Of a DNA stretch of 15,567 nt, positions 7,997 to 15,330 are shown one piece after another. How positions within the stretch are numbered: the first letter of the stretch is position 1; every line of letters starts with the position of its first letter. Origin of the DNA: an uncultured Clostridia bacterium. GTDB taxonomy: Bacteria > Bacillota > Clostridia > Oscillospirales > Oscillospiraceae. The translations under genes and the position numbers were made by a program. The notes beneath the pieces are model-generated. The model saw nothing but the letters and a program-made list of their open reading frames with translations, had not been told where the DNA came from and did not search any database. The stretch lies in assembly GCA_947177005.1 (NCBI GenBank), contig CAMWSZ010000024.1:1-15567 (forward strand). Reading direction: 5' to 3'.

Positions 7997-8530
7997 ATGG
8001 TCGTGCAGCCTAATGCCCACATTGGAATGGTGTGTAGAGATTTGGAGAAAAGCATCGGATTCTATAAGAAATTTATGGGTATGCGGGAAAAATTCACCCT
8101 CTACTACGGTGATATGATCCCGCAGGATCCAGAGTGGCTCGCCAAGATTCCTCAAGAGAGGATCGACTGGCTGAAATCCGTGGCGGACGTGAAATGGATT
8201 GTTTACCTGGAGTGGCCCCATGGTCCGGAAGGCTATTTCCTGGAATTCTTCCACGAGTTGGATGCCCACATTGATAACCCGCCCAGCAAGGAAAAGTTCG
8301 GTTTGAATCACCTGGACATTGTGGTGGACGATATTCAGGCGTTCTATCAGGATATGATAACCAAAGGCGGCGAGGAGTTCATCGACATCCTGCCCGGCCC
8401 ATCCATTTGCCGGAGCTACACCATGTGGTTCCACGATCCGGACGGCAATCAGGTGGAAGTTCATCAGTACACCGACATATCCATGCAGCGCATTGGCAGA
8501 GAATTACCGAAGGGCGTGGTCTGGCCTTAA
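7997..8530 (+). CDS. VOC-superfamily (glyoxalase/bleomycin-resistance fold) metalloenzyme of unknown function
   Basis: A 177-residue protein with two beta-alpha-beta-beta-beta modules. Module 1 begins AHIGMVCRDLEKSIGFYKKF (7-26). Module 2 begins GLNHLDIVVDDIQAFYQDM (102-120) and ends WFHDPDGNQVEVHQYT (144-159). The four positions that bind a divalent metal in the superfamily appear intact: H8, E83 (in YFLEFF), H105 and E154. An insert of about 35 residues (about 38-72, rich in W, P and E) separates the strands of module 1, so it is not a plain glyoxalase I. ATG 7997 has AAGGAGG at 7981-7987, one base after the upstream stop codon region, giving tight coupling to the Gfo/Idh gene. VOC enzymes include isomerases, epimerases, lyases and ring-cleaving dioxygenases. 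In an anaerobe a metal-dependent isomerase, epimerase or lyase is more likely than a dioxygenase. The reaction is unknown. Confidence 0.88.
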   Translation: MVVQPNAHIGMVCRDLEKSIGFYKKFMGMREKFTLYYGDMIPQDPEWLAKIPQERIDWLKSVADVKWIVYLEWPHGPEGYFLEFFHELDAHIDNPPSKEKFGLNHLDIVVDDIQAFYQDMITKGGEEFIDILPGPSICRSYTMWFHDPDGNQVEVHQYTDISMQRIGRELPKGVVWP

Positions 8531-8570
8531 GAATGCTGCACAATATTGACTAATTTAGGAGGAAACTGTC

Positions 8571-10517
8571 ATGGAACGAAAATATCCTAATCTTTGCAAC
8601 CCCATCACTTTGGGCCGCACGGTTTTCCGCAACCGTATGTTCTCCGCCCCCATGGGCGGCACAGATATTACCAACGATGGCTGCATCGGCCCTAAGTCCA
8701 CTGCTTTCTATGAATTGCGGGCCAAAGGAGGTGCAGCGGCAGTCACTGTCTCTGAATGCATGGTTCACCCCGCGACCGACGGCTCCCATGCCTATCATCT
8801 GGACGAATCCATCCTTAACTCCCTGGCCTGCGCTACCTACACAGCCGACGCCATTCGACGCCATGGTGCTATACCTAGCCTGGAGCTGTCCCACTCCGGT
8901 ATGTTTGCCGGGACCTATATGACGGACAAGTCCAAGCAGAAGTCCATGAACCAGTGGGGGCCCTCCGATACCGTGCGGGCTGACGGCGTGGGGGTCAAAG
9001 CACTGACCAAGGAACTGATCGAGGAAATCGCAGCTGCCTACGGTCATGTGGCGGGACTGGCAAAACGCGCTGGATTCGAGCTGCTGATGGTTCACGGCGG
9101 TCATGGCTGGCTGATCAATCAGTTCCTGTCCCCACTGTTCAACCACAGAAGCGATGAGTATGGCGGCTCACTGGAAAACCGGTGCCAGTTTGCCATCGAA
9201 GTTTTGAAGGCTGTGCGGGAGGCTGTTGGGCCGTTCTTCCCCATCGAGTTCCGTATGAGCGGCGCGGAGTTTGTCGAGGGCGGCTATGGTCTGGACGAGG
9301 GCATCCGAATTGCGCAGATGATCGAGCCCTATGTAGATATGATTCACGTCTCCGCCGGTACTTACCAGAAGACCTTCGGCATTACCCACCCGTCTATGTT
9401 TACCGAGCATGGCCGAAATGTGTTTTTGGCGGCAGAAATCAAAAAGCATGTTGGTAAGCCAGTGGCTACCATCGGCGGTCTCAATGACCCCGCCCAATTG
9501 GAGGAGATTATTGCTTCCGGCAAGGCGGACGTGGTCTATATGGCACGGGCCTTGCTGGCAGACCCGTTCCTGCCCAATAAAGTAATGGCAAACAAGGACG
9601 AGGATATTGTTCGCTGCTTGCGCTGCTTCACCTGCATGGCCGAGCGGGCAGCTACCTCCACCCGACGCTGTACGGTCAATCCGCTCATTGGCCGGGAGTG
9701 TGAGGGCGATGTGATCTATCCCGCACCGGTGAAGAAAAAAGTGCTGGTAGCCGGAGGCGGTCCCGGCGGACTGTATGCCGCTTACACAGCTGCGCGGCGG
9801 GGACATCAGGTAATTTTGTGTGAAAAAGAGGGCGAATTGGGTGGTATTCTCAAAAGCGAGCAGGCGCTGCCCTTCAAATATGAGATGTACCAGCTGGCGG
9901 GGACCTATGCCAAATTCGCCAAAGATGCTGGAGTGGATATTCGCCTGAATACAGAGGTCACCAAAGAATATGTAGAGCGGGAAGCGCCCGATGCTCTGAT
10001 TATCGCGGCGGGGTCCAGTCCGTTGGTTCCGCCGATTCCCGGACTTAACGGAGACAACGTTGTGGTTGTCAACAACTACTATCGTGAAAAGGACAAAGTT
10101 GGAAACGATGTCGTGATTATGGGCGGCGGTCTGGCAGGCTGCGAATGCGCTATTCATCTGGGAATGGAGGGCAAGAACGTCCATCTGGTAGAGATGCGGG
10201 ACGTACTGGCTCCCGATGCCAATGTGCGCCACCGGCCCCTGCTGTTGGCGGAAATCGAGAAGTATGTCACGGTTCATACCGGGCACAAGGCTTTGCGGGT
10301 AACAAATGAGGGCGTTATCTGCGAGGACACAAGCGGCCAGGAAGTCCTGGTTCCCGGCGGCAGTATCATCTGCGCACTGGGCCAGCGTTCCCGGACGGAT
10401 GTCGTCACCGAATTACAGGACGCGGCTCCTTTTGTACGGGTGATTGGCGATGCCGCACGGGTGTCCACAATTACTAACGCAGTCTACTGGGGTTACCACG
10501 CAGCTCTGGATATTTAA
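8571..10517 (+). CDS. FMN/[4Fe-4S]/FAD ene-reductase, Old Yellow Enzyme / 2,4-dienoyl-CoA reductase-type (2-enoate reductase-like)
   Basis: 648 residues, the standard length for this multi-cofactor family, which reduces activated C=C bonds with NAD(P)H under anaerobic conditions. The N-terminal TIM barrel (about 5-345) binds FMN. It contains H175-GG-H178 followed by WLINQFLSP and DEYGGSLENR (195-204), the family active-site block. The cluster motif C349-x2-C352-x2-C355-x11-C367 binds [4Fe-4S]. The C-terminal half holds an FAD motif AGGGPGG (394-400), a second dinucleotide motif MGGGLAGCE (517-525) and FVRVIGDA (621-628). The ATG has AGGAGG 8 nt upstream. Relatives reduce cinnamates, dienoyl-CoAs, bile-acid enones and flavonoids. 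Being in an operon with a rhamnosidase suggests the enone of a plant aglycone, for example flavone/flavonol C2-C3 or chalcone, but a steroid enone or a keto-sugar derivative is also possible. Family call firm; substrate inferred. Confidence 0.93.
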   Translation: MERKYPNLCNPITLGRTVFRNRMFSAPMGGTDITNDGCIGPKSTAFYELRAKGGAAAVTVSECMVHPATDGSHAYHLDESILNSLACATYTADAIRRHGAIPSLELSHSGMFAGTYMTDKSKQKSMNQWGPSDTVRADGVGVKALTKELIEEIAAAYGHVAGLAKRAGFELLMVHGGHGWLINQFLSPLFNHRSDEYGGSLENRCQFAIEVLKAVREAVGPFFPIEFRMSGAEFVEGGYGLDEGIRIAQMIEPYVDMIHVSAGTYQKTFGITHPSMFTEHGRNVFLAAEIKKHVGKPVATIGGLNDPAQLEEIIASGKADVVYMARALLADPFLPNKVMANKDEDIVRCLRCFTCMAERAATSTRRCTVNPLIGRECEGDVIYPAPVKKKVLVAGGGPGGLYAAYTAARRGHQVILCEKEGELGGILKSEQALPFKYEMYQLAGTYAKFAKDAGVDIRLNTEVTKEYVEREAPDALIIAAGSSPLVPPIPGLNGDNVVVVNNYYREKDKVGNDVVIMGGGLAGCECAIHLGMEGKNVHLVEMRDVLAPDANVRHRPLLLAEIEKYVTVHTGHKALRVTNEGVICEDTSGQEVLVPGGSIICALGQRSRTDVVTELQDAAPFVRVIGDAARVSTITNAVYWGYHAALDI

Positions 10518-10539
10518 TGGAAGAAGGGAGAATTTTGAT

Positions 10540-11751
10540 ATGGTGTCTGCGCGTTTTTACGGCGTAGGGGAACCGCTGATTCAGCGCGAGAGGGACACGG
10601 GTGTTCCCGCCTCAGCCTATTTGGATTTAGTAAAAGGATTAGGCTGTACCGCCTGCCGCTCCTGGATGCACCTGACCGAAGTTTTGAAAAATCCGTCTGC
10701 CCCGAATGAGGAAGCTGCCGCAGCCCATAAACGTCTGCTGGACCGGGCCGTAGAGCTGGACATTGAGATCACGGGTATGAGCCACGAATGGTTTTTGCCG
10801 GAAGGCTGTCAGCAGCGCACTGGTCACGCCATGCCCAACCGGGACTTGACGCCGGGGAGCCTATATATGCAAGCCCTGGAGATGCTGGAGCAGTCTTGGG
10901 CCACCATGTCCGGCCTGTTCCCTCAGGTGTCCATCTGGGAGGTAGGCAACGAGTGGAATCTGAACGCATTTCTCCATCCGGACGGCTTTTTGGACGGAGA
11001 TATGTCGCACCCTTTTACTGCGGATGAAAAGATCGACATAGCGGTGGATATGATGTATTTCGCAGCCAAGGGAGTCCGCCGGGGAAATCCCAGCGCGAAG
11101 GTGGCATCCTTCTCTCCGGCGCTGAGTACTCCAGGGCTGGGCGGTGATATGCCCGACTATCTGCCAGTCATGTACGGCGTGGCTTGGACGCTGGATAAGG
11201 TGTACAGCCGCATCAAATCAGGAAAATTCTGGTCGGATAACCCGGACGACTACTTTGACATCGTTGCCTGGCACCCCTATGCCTTTACGATTGAGGATGT
11301 GTCCTCTGACCGGGACTTGTTCCTTAATGTGGCCGAACCGGATAACTTGTGGCGCAGCTATAATGACGCGGCCTACCGCGTTATGTGTAAATACGGCGAC
11401 GGCCAGAAGCAGGTTATTATGACAGAGACCGGCTTCACTGATTGCGGCGATCCGATACTGGAGGAGCGCTACGCCAATTACAACCAAAAATTGCTGTCTA
11501 TTGCGTCCAGGCTGCCATATGTGAGGACCGTGCATAATTTCCGCCTGCTCTGTGAAGAGGCCATGCTCCAACGGGCGGGCATTGAGCAGAATCAGATCGG
11601 CGGCTTGACCGAGGTTTACTTTGGGCTGTTTACTGAGCCAGCAAGCGGCTGCAAGCCCCGCAAGCGGGCCTGCGCCATTCAGGAGATGACCGGAAGCAGC
11701 ACAGACCTGGTGGAATTAGGGCGGAAGGTGGCCTTGTTAGCAAAGAAGTAG
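10540..11751 (+). CDS. Clan GH-A-like TIM-barrel glycoside hydrolase of unassigned family
   Basis: 403 residues from the ATG at 10540, which has AAGGGAG 9 nt upstream. A longer in-frame start at 10444 would lie inside the ene-reductase gene and is rejected. The barrel shows the clan GH-A plan: an acid/base candidate E138 in IWEVGNEWN (132-140) at the end of strand 4, a conserved-looking WHPY (244-247), and a nucleophile candidate E296 in VIMTETGFTD (292-301) on strand 7. The 158-residue spacing between them is normal for retaining GH-A enzymes (GH5, GH39, GH51 and others). Outside these motifs I do not recognise the family; GH39 or GH5-like is the closest impression. There is no signal peptide or carbohydrate-binding module. 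It is the last gene of the rightward operon, followed 4 bp later by a terminator. It probably removes a third sugar type (for example xylose, arabinose or glucose) from the imported glycoside; this is inference. Confidence 0.8.
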   Translation: MVSARFYGVGEPLIQRERDTGVPASAYLDLVKGLGCTACRSWMHLTEVLKNPSAPNEEAAAAHKRLLDRAVELDIEITGMSHEWFLPEGCQQRTGHAMPNRDLTPGSLYMQALEMLEQSWATMSGLFPQVSIWEVGNEWNLNAFLHPDGFLDGDMSHPFTADEKIDIAVDMMYFAAKGVRRGNPSAKVASFSPALSTPGLGGDMPDYLPVMYGVAWTLDKVYSRIKSGKFWSDNPDDYFDIVAWHPYAFTIEDVSSDRDLFLNVAEPDNLWRSYNDAAYRVMCKYGDGQKQVIMTETGFTDCGDPILEERYANYNQKLLSIASRLPYVRTVHNFRLLCEEAMLQRAGIEQNQIGGLTEVYFGLFTEPASGCKPRKRACAIQEMTGSSTDLVELGRKVALLAKK

Positions 11752-11755
11752 TCAA

Positions 11756-11797
11756 AAACCAGGAGCGTATCCGGTTTGAACTGTGCGCTCCTGGTTT
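11756..11797 (+). terminator. Intrinsic terminator closing the GH78 operon
   Basis: A perfect 12-bp stem, AAACCAGGAGCG (11756-11767) with CGCTCCTGGTTT (11786-11797), and an 18-nt loop, starting 4 bp after the glycosidase stop codon. The 3' arm runs into TTTATTTA, a modest T-tract. It separates the catabolic operon from the regulator gene 35 bp further on, so the regulator either has its own weak promoter or is expressed by read-through. Confidence 0.8.
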
Positions 11798-11831
11798 ATT
11801 TACCTGTGATATATGATGGAGAGAAAGCGGA

Positions 11832-13427
11832 ATGAATCTGTTGATCGTAGATGATGAGATTAGTTCTATTCGGGCTGTCTCTGATATGGTAGATTGGTCA
11901 GCTCTGGGAATAGACCAAGTCTTTACCGCTTTGAGCGCTCAGGAGGCCAGGGAACGTATTATGAATAGCAGTGTGGATATCCTGCTGTGCGACATTGAGA
12001 TGCCCCAGGAGAGCGGCCTGGATTTGCTGGAGTGGATCAACCACGAACACTTGGATATTTGCTGCATTTATATGACCTGCTACCCCGAATTTTCTTACGC
12101 TCAGCGGGCGGTAAAGCTGGGGAGCACAGCTTATCTGCTCAAGCCGATCGACCCGTCAGAATTGGAGCGGGAGGTGACCGAGACTATTGCAAAAAAGCAG
12201 GAGCTGTCTCAAATGCGCTCCGCCCATCAGTTGATGGCGGAAAACGAGGAAAAGAATTGCCAGCAGTTTTGGCGGGATCTTTTTTATGTAGAGATTCCTT
12301 CTGAACTGCACGCCATCCAATCTCAAATAGAGCGGCGGCAGCTCCCGTTGGATTCGATGTGGTTTTATTGCCCCGTTTTGTTGGAAGTTCGCCGGTGGGG
12401 AGCGGATATTGCCCAGGAGGAAAAAAATTCTTCTCCCGGACGTTACGCTGTCCATAATATCGCCCAGGAATTGTTCGATGAGACGGTCGGAACTGCCTGC
12501 CCATGGCATACCATTTTTCAATTTGGGAAAAACGCACAGCTGGCCCTATGCGGCGGACCAGACAGCAGTTTGCTGCAAGAGCGGTGTAAATCTTTTGCAC
12601 AGCGCTATTTGAAAGCGGAACAGACCTATCTGCATGTCAAAACAGTCTGTTATGTTGGGGGAGCTATAACAATCGACCAAGTAGCCGAAGAAATTGAATC
12701 GCTGCTGCGTTTGGACAGCAACCATCTGCAAAACCAAGGGTTAGTTCTCCATACCCGCACCTCAGAATACGGCCAGACAGAGCCTGATTTGCGAGACCTG
12801 TTTGAACGGTGGACCAACTTATTGAATGGAGACCATTTTGAGCGGGCCAGACAAGAAATTTTGGATTACCTTTCCACGCGGGCGAAAACATGGAACTTTA
12901 ACCGGCGGTGGTTTATCTACTTCCTCAACAACTATGCCGGGATGTTGATGGGTTATGCGGAACGTCACAACTTTCCATTAAAACAGCTCACTGCAGATCC
13001 AGCGGATGCCGCCTGCTTTGAGCAGTCCTACCAGAGCCTGGATGATATGTGTGCCTGGGTCGAAAGCTCGCTGCGTCAGCTGGAGCAGGAGAGCGTCCTG
13101 CAAAGCAGCGATCCAGTTGCGGCTACTAAGCTGTTTATCGAAAAACATCTGTCAAATGATCTGGATATGTCCATCATTGCGGAGAATGTCCACTTGAATC
13201 AGGACTATTTGACCCGAATATTCAGGCGGAAGACCGGTGTATCTATAAAGAGTTATGTAGTCACCCGCCGAATGGAGAAAGCAAAAGAGCTGCTGGAAAA
13301 TAGCCAACTGCCCATTACCGATGTGGCTTACCAGGTAGGCTACTACAATTATACTAGTTTTAACCGCGTTTTTAAAAGGTTTTACGGTGAGTCACCTCAA
13401 GGTTTTCGGAAACAGTTGAATTTGTAG
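11832..13427 (+). CDS. Response regulator with AraC-type DNA-binding domain (YesN-like)
   Basis: About 531 residues. The receiver domain (1-120) has the acidic pocket D7-D8, phospho-acceptor D54 in LLCDIEMPQESG, T82 in YMTCYP and K104 in YLLKPID, all intact. A linker with coiled-coil character (about 110-145) leads to a central region of about 280 residues without a recognised motif, common in large YesN-type regulators. The C-terminal about 100 residues form the AraC double helix-turn-helix: DMSIIAENVHLNQDYLTRIFRRKTG, then the family signature around ITDVAYQVGYYNYTSFNRVFKRFYGESP. ATG 11832 follows GGAGAG by 8 nt. No histidine kinase is visible, so the partner lies elsewhere. Family members usually activate an adjacent carbohydrate-use locus. 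The direct repeats at 3982-4012 are the best candidate target. Confidence 0.93.
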   Translation: MNLLIVDDEISSIRAVSDMVDWSALGIDQVFTALSAQEARERIMNSSVDILLCDIEMPQESGLDLLEWINHEHLDICCIYMTCYPEFSYAQRAVKLGSTAYLLKPIDPSELEREVTETIAKKQELSQMRSAHQLMAENEEKNCQQFWRDLFYVEIPSELHAIQSQIERRQLPLDSMWFYCPVLLEVRRWGADIAQEEKNSSPGRYAVHNIAQELFDETVGTACPWHTIFQFGKNAQLALCGGPDSSLLQERCKSFAQRYLKAEQTYLHVKTVCYVGGAITIDQVAEEIESLLRLDSNHLQNQGLVLHTRTSEYGQTEPDLRDLFERWTNLLNGDHFERARQEILDYLSTRAKTWNFNRRWFIYFLNNYAGMLMGYAERHNFPLKQLTADPADAACFEQSYQSLDDMCAWVESSLRQLEQESVLQSSDPVAATKLFIEKHLSNDLDMSIIAENVHLNQDYLTRIFRRKTGVSIKSYVVTRRMEKAKELLENSQLPITDVAYQVGYYNYTSFNRVFKRFYGESPQGFRKQLNL

Positions 13428-13462
13428 AATCAAACTTTTTCGATTGTTAGGAGGATGTAAAA

Positions 13463-14194
13463 ATGCCAGTTGGAGTTATTATCAATTCACTTGCCATTTT
13501 TATCGGTGGTATAGCTGGTGGCCTTGTTGGCCATAGATTAGCACAGGATTTTAAGGACAATCTCAGCATGATTTTTGGTGTGTGCTCTATGGGGCTGGGC
13601 ATCAGTACAATCGTAGTCATGCAAAATCTATCAGCAGTTATTTTCTCGGTTGTACTTGGTACAGCACTGGGCTTGGGTATCCATTTGGGTGACAAAATCA
13701 ATGTTGCAGCACAAGGAATGCAGACTGTAGTTTCCAAATTTATTACAAACGGACGTACAGAGCTGTCGCAGGATGAATTCACTGCTACTCTTGTCACAGT
13801 AATTGTGTTGTTTTGCATTAGTGGAACAGGAATTTATGGATCGATTGTTTCGGGAATGACTGGCGATCATAGCATTCTGATTGCTAAGTCTATCCTGGAT
13901 GCTTTTACCGCTATGATCTTTGCCTGCACGTTGGGATTAGTTGTAGCAACCATTGCAATTCCTCAATTAATTATCTATCTGCTTCTATTCTTCAGTGCAA
14001 GGCTCATATTCCCGCTCACAACCCCAATGATGATAGATGACTTCAAAGCGGTGGGCGGCATTTTGATGTTGGCAACAGGTTTTCGAATGATTAAGGTTCG
14101 GATGTTCCCCACAGCAGACATGATTCCGGCCATGATTCTGATTATGCCTGTTAGCTGGTTCTGGACAACATATATTGCTCCACTTTTAGCCTGA
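13463..14194 (+). CDS. DUF554-family integral membrane protein (YdfK-like)
   Basis: 243 residues, close to the usual family size. It begins MPVGVIINSLAIFIGGIAGG, the characteristic glycine-rich first helix of DUF554, and continues with about six to seven hydrophobic segments. A short polar stretch around residues 84-105 and a conserved-looking GGILMLATGFRMIKV near 195-209 also fit. Function is not established for the family; it is thought to be an inner-membrane transporter or channel-like protein. ATG 13463 is preceded by TTAGGAGG (13447-13454). It starts 35 bp after the regulator gene, with no terminator seen between. Its base composition is more AT-rich than the catabolic genes, and no link to glycoside use is apparent. 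It may be a resident neighbour rather than part of the pathway. Confidence 0.88.
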   Translation: MPVGVIINSLAIFIGGIAGGLVGHRLAQDFKDNLSMIFGVCSMGLGISTIVVMQNLSAVIFSVVLGTALGLGIHLGDKINVAAQGMQTVVSKFITNGRTELSQDEFTATLVTVIVLFCISGTGIYGSIVSGMTGDHSILIAKSILDAFTAMIFACTLGLVVATIAIPQLIIYLLLFFSARLIFPLTTPMMIDDFKAVGGILMLATGFRMIKVRMFPTADMIPAMILIMPVSWFWTTYIAPLLA

Positions 14195-14235
14195 AGGGTC
14201 AAAAACAGCTTTACCAGCCAATATTTTGAAGTTGA

Positions 14236-14898
14236 TATGGCGTTGCGATTGCCGCACTGTTTCTCTTTGCAGTCTGTGTCAGCAGAAAGGGACTCCGCCC
14301 AGGCTATCTGCTCCAAACACACAAAGAAAAACGGAGATTATCCAAACGGACAACGGATGCCGCTATTTTGATTCTGCTGAAGATTCCTTTGACTTTGTTC
14401 ATAGGAGAGACTTATCTGGCAGGCAGAAAATACTACTTCATCGCTCTGCTGGTCCTGCTTGAATGTATGATATCCTTTTTCCTCATCTTCGAGAGCCGAA
14501 AGCCCTAAGTACGAGAACAGGTCATGATCGCGGTGCTGTGCGCAGGTCTGACCTATGGTTTTACTCCCTGTGCGCCGCTGCTATTGATGATCGGCTATTC
14601 CTTCACCTTGCCAGTCGCTTTGGCCGGAGCCACGGGAGTAGCATTTAGTTTAGCAAGTATGGCAAGTCCCGTGTTGTTGACGGTCATCACTGGGACACTT
14701 TCAAAAAAGATGCGGCAGAAAATTCTTGAATGTATCAAATGGTTCCAGCTTGTCTCCTATCTTCTGTTGATCGTAATGTCGTTTGTGATTACTATACTCA
14801 CAAGCACTAAGATTTGCCAAAAGGAAAAAGCGACTGTTTTATACAAAAATTTTTACTCCGGGCTGGCGGTAAATCTTTTAACTTGTAAGTATACTTAA
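14236..14898 (+). pseudogene. Broken multi-pass membrane protein gene, CcdA/DsbD- or TauE-like (no start, in-frame TAA)
   Basis: A single reading frame is open from 14236, directly after a TGA at 14233-14235. It reads through hydrophobic helices (starting YGVAIAALFLFAVCVSRKG; later IPLTLFIGETYLAGRKYYF and LLVLLECMISFFLIFESRKP) to a TAA at 14506-14508. It continues in the same frame with VREQVMIAVLCAGLTYGFTPCAP and more helices to about 14800. The GFTPCAP segment resembles the T/S-P-C motif of CcdA/DsbD and related TauE/SafE-like proteins. Continuity of frame and hydrophobic character across the TAA suggests one gene hit by a nonsense change (for example AAA to TAA). No start codon or ribosome site is visible at the 5' end, so that end is lost too. 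The last 35 or so codons before 14898 look non-coding. The ATG at 14524 could start a short product, but only a weak purine stretch precedes it. Alternatively these are two short genes. Confidence 0.6.
14886..14897. promoter_or_regulatory. Perfect 12-bp palindrome upstream of the XRE gene, possible operator
   Basis: TAAGTATACTTA is an exact palindrome 45 bp before the XRE-type start codon, inside AT-rich sequence. XRE repressors usually bind short palindromes at their own promoters, so autoregulation is a plausible reading. Half of it (ATACTTAACA) recurs at 15332-15341, where it forms part of the leader's outer stem. Confidence 0.4.
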
Positions 14899-14942
14899 CA
14901 AAGAGTGCCGCTGCATTAAATTTATATAAGGGGTGATTTGTT

Positions 14943-15298
14943 GTGCCAGGAAAGTTTGAACTTTTAGGAAACCGCGTCCATAGTGCTAGAGAATCCTGCA
15001 AAATGACACAACAAGAATTGGCAAATCAATCTGGTCTGACTGTCAAAACAATTTTGGACATTGAACAAGGCAGAAAAAATGCAACTTATGAGACACTTTC
15101 ACAACTAATTGAGCAGCTTGGAATTTCTGCAAATTTTCTCTTTTCGCCTGTGGTCTCCATTGAAGACCTTGATTTACAACGATTTATGGCAAGACTTCAA
15201 TCTTGCAACCCAAATATCGGGAACTTTTACTGAAAATATTGGATTGTCTTATGGAACAACTATTACGTTTACAGGAAGAACCAGAAACGGATAGATAG
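14943..15298 (+). pseudogene. XRE-family HTH transcriptional regulator, frameshifted near the C-terminus
   Basis: The GTG at 14943 is preceded by AAGGGGTGAT. The product starts PGKFELLGNRVHSARES and has a clear Cro/CI-type helix-turn-helix (KMTQQELANQSGLTVKTILD, about residues 20-39, then IEQGRKNATYETLSQL). The direct frame stops at 15231-15233 after LQSCNPNIGNFY (96 residues). Shifting one base at about 15208-15214 (CCC/AAA runs) gives a continuous, charged amphipathic tail beginning KYRELLLKILDCLMEQLL and ending at TAG 15296-15298. That is the expected C-terminal helix for this Clostridia regulator type, found on chromosomes and integrative elements. The gene therefore appears to have lost one base, or the sequence has an error there. 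The HTH is intact, so a truncated product could still bind DNA. Target genes unknown; the palindrome at 14886 is a candidate. Confidence 0.75.
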
Positions 15299-15330
15299 AA
15301 AGTAAGGTATCCATTTCTGGCATTTTAGGG

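Noticed and set aside
9168..10286. 372-aa open frame on the - strand
   Set aside because: Antisense shadow of the ene-reductase, whose cofactor motifs are unambiguous.
10444..10539. 32-residue N-terminal extension of the GH-A-like protein
   Set aside because: Lies within the ene-reductase gene; the ATG at 10540 has its own ribosome site after that gene's stop.
14226..14648. Open frames of 78 aa (14226-14462) and 61 aa (14463-14648)
   Set aside because: They are in a different frame from the hydrophobic, protein-like frame 14236-14898 and read as low-complexity, charged or Cys/Ser-rich text.
15109..15294. 61-aa open frame
   Set aside because: Third-frame shadow of the XRE gene; the true continuation is the +1 frame from 15212.
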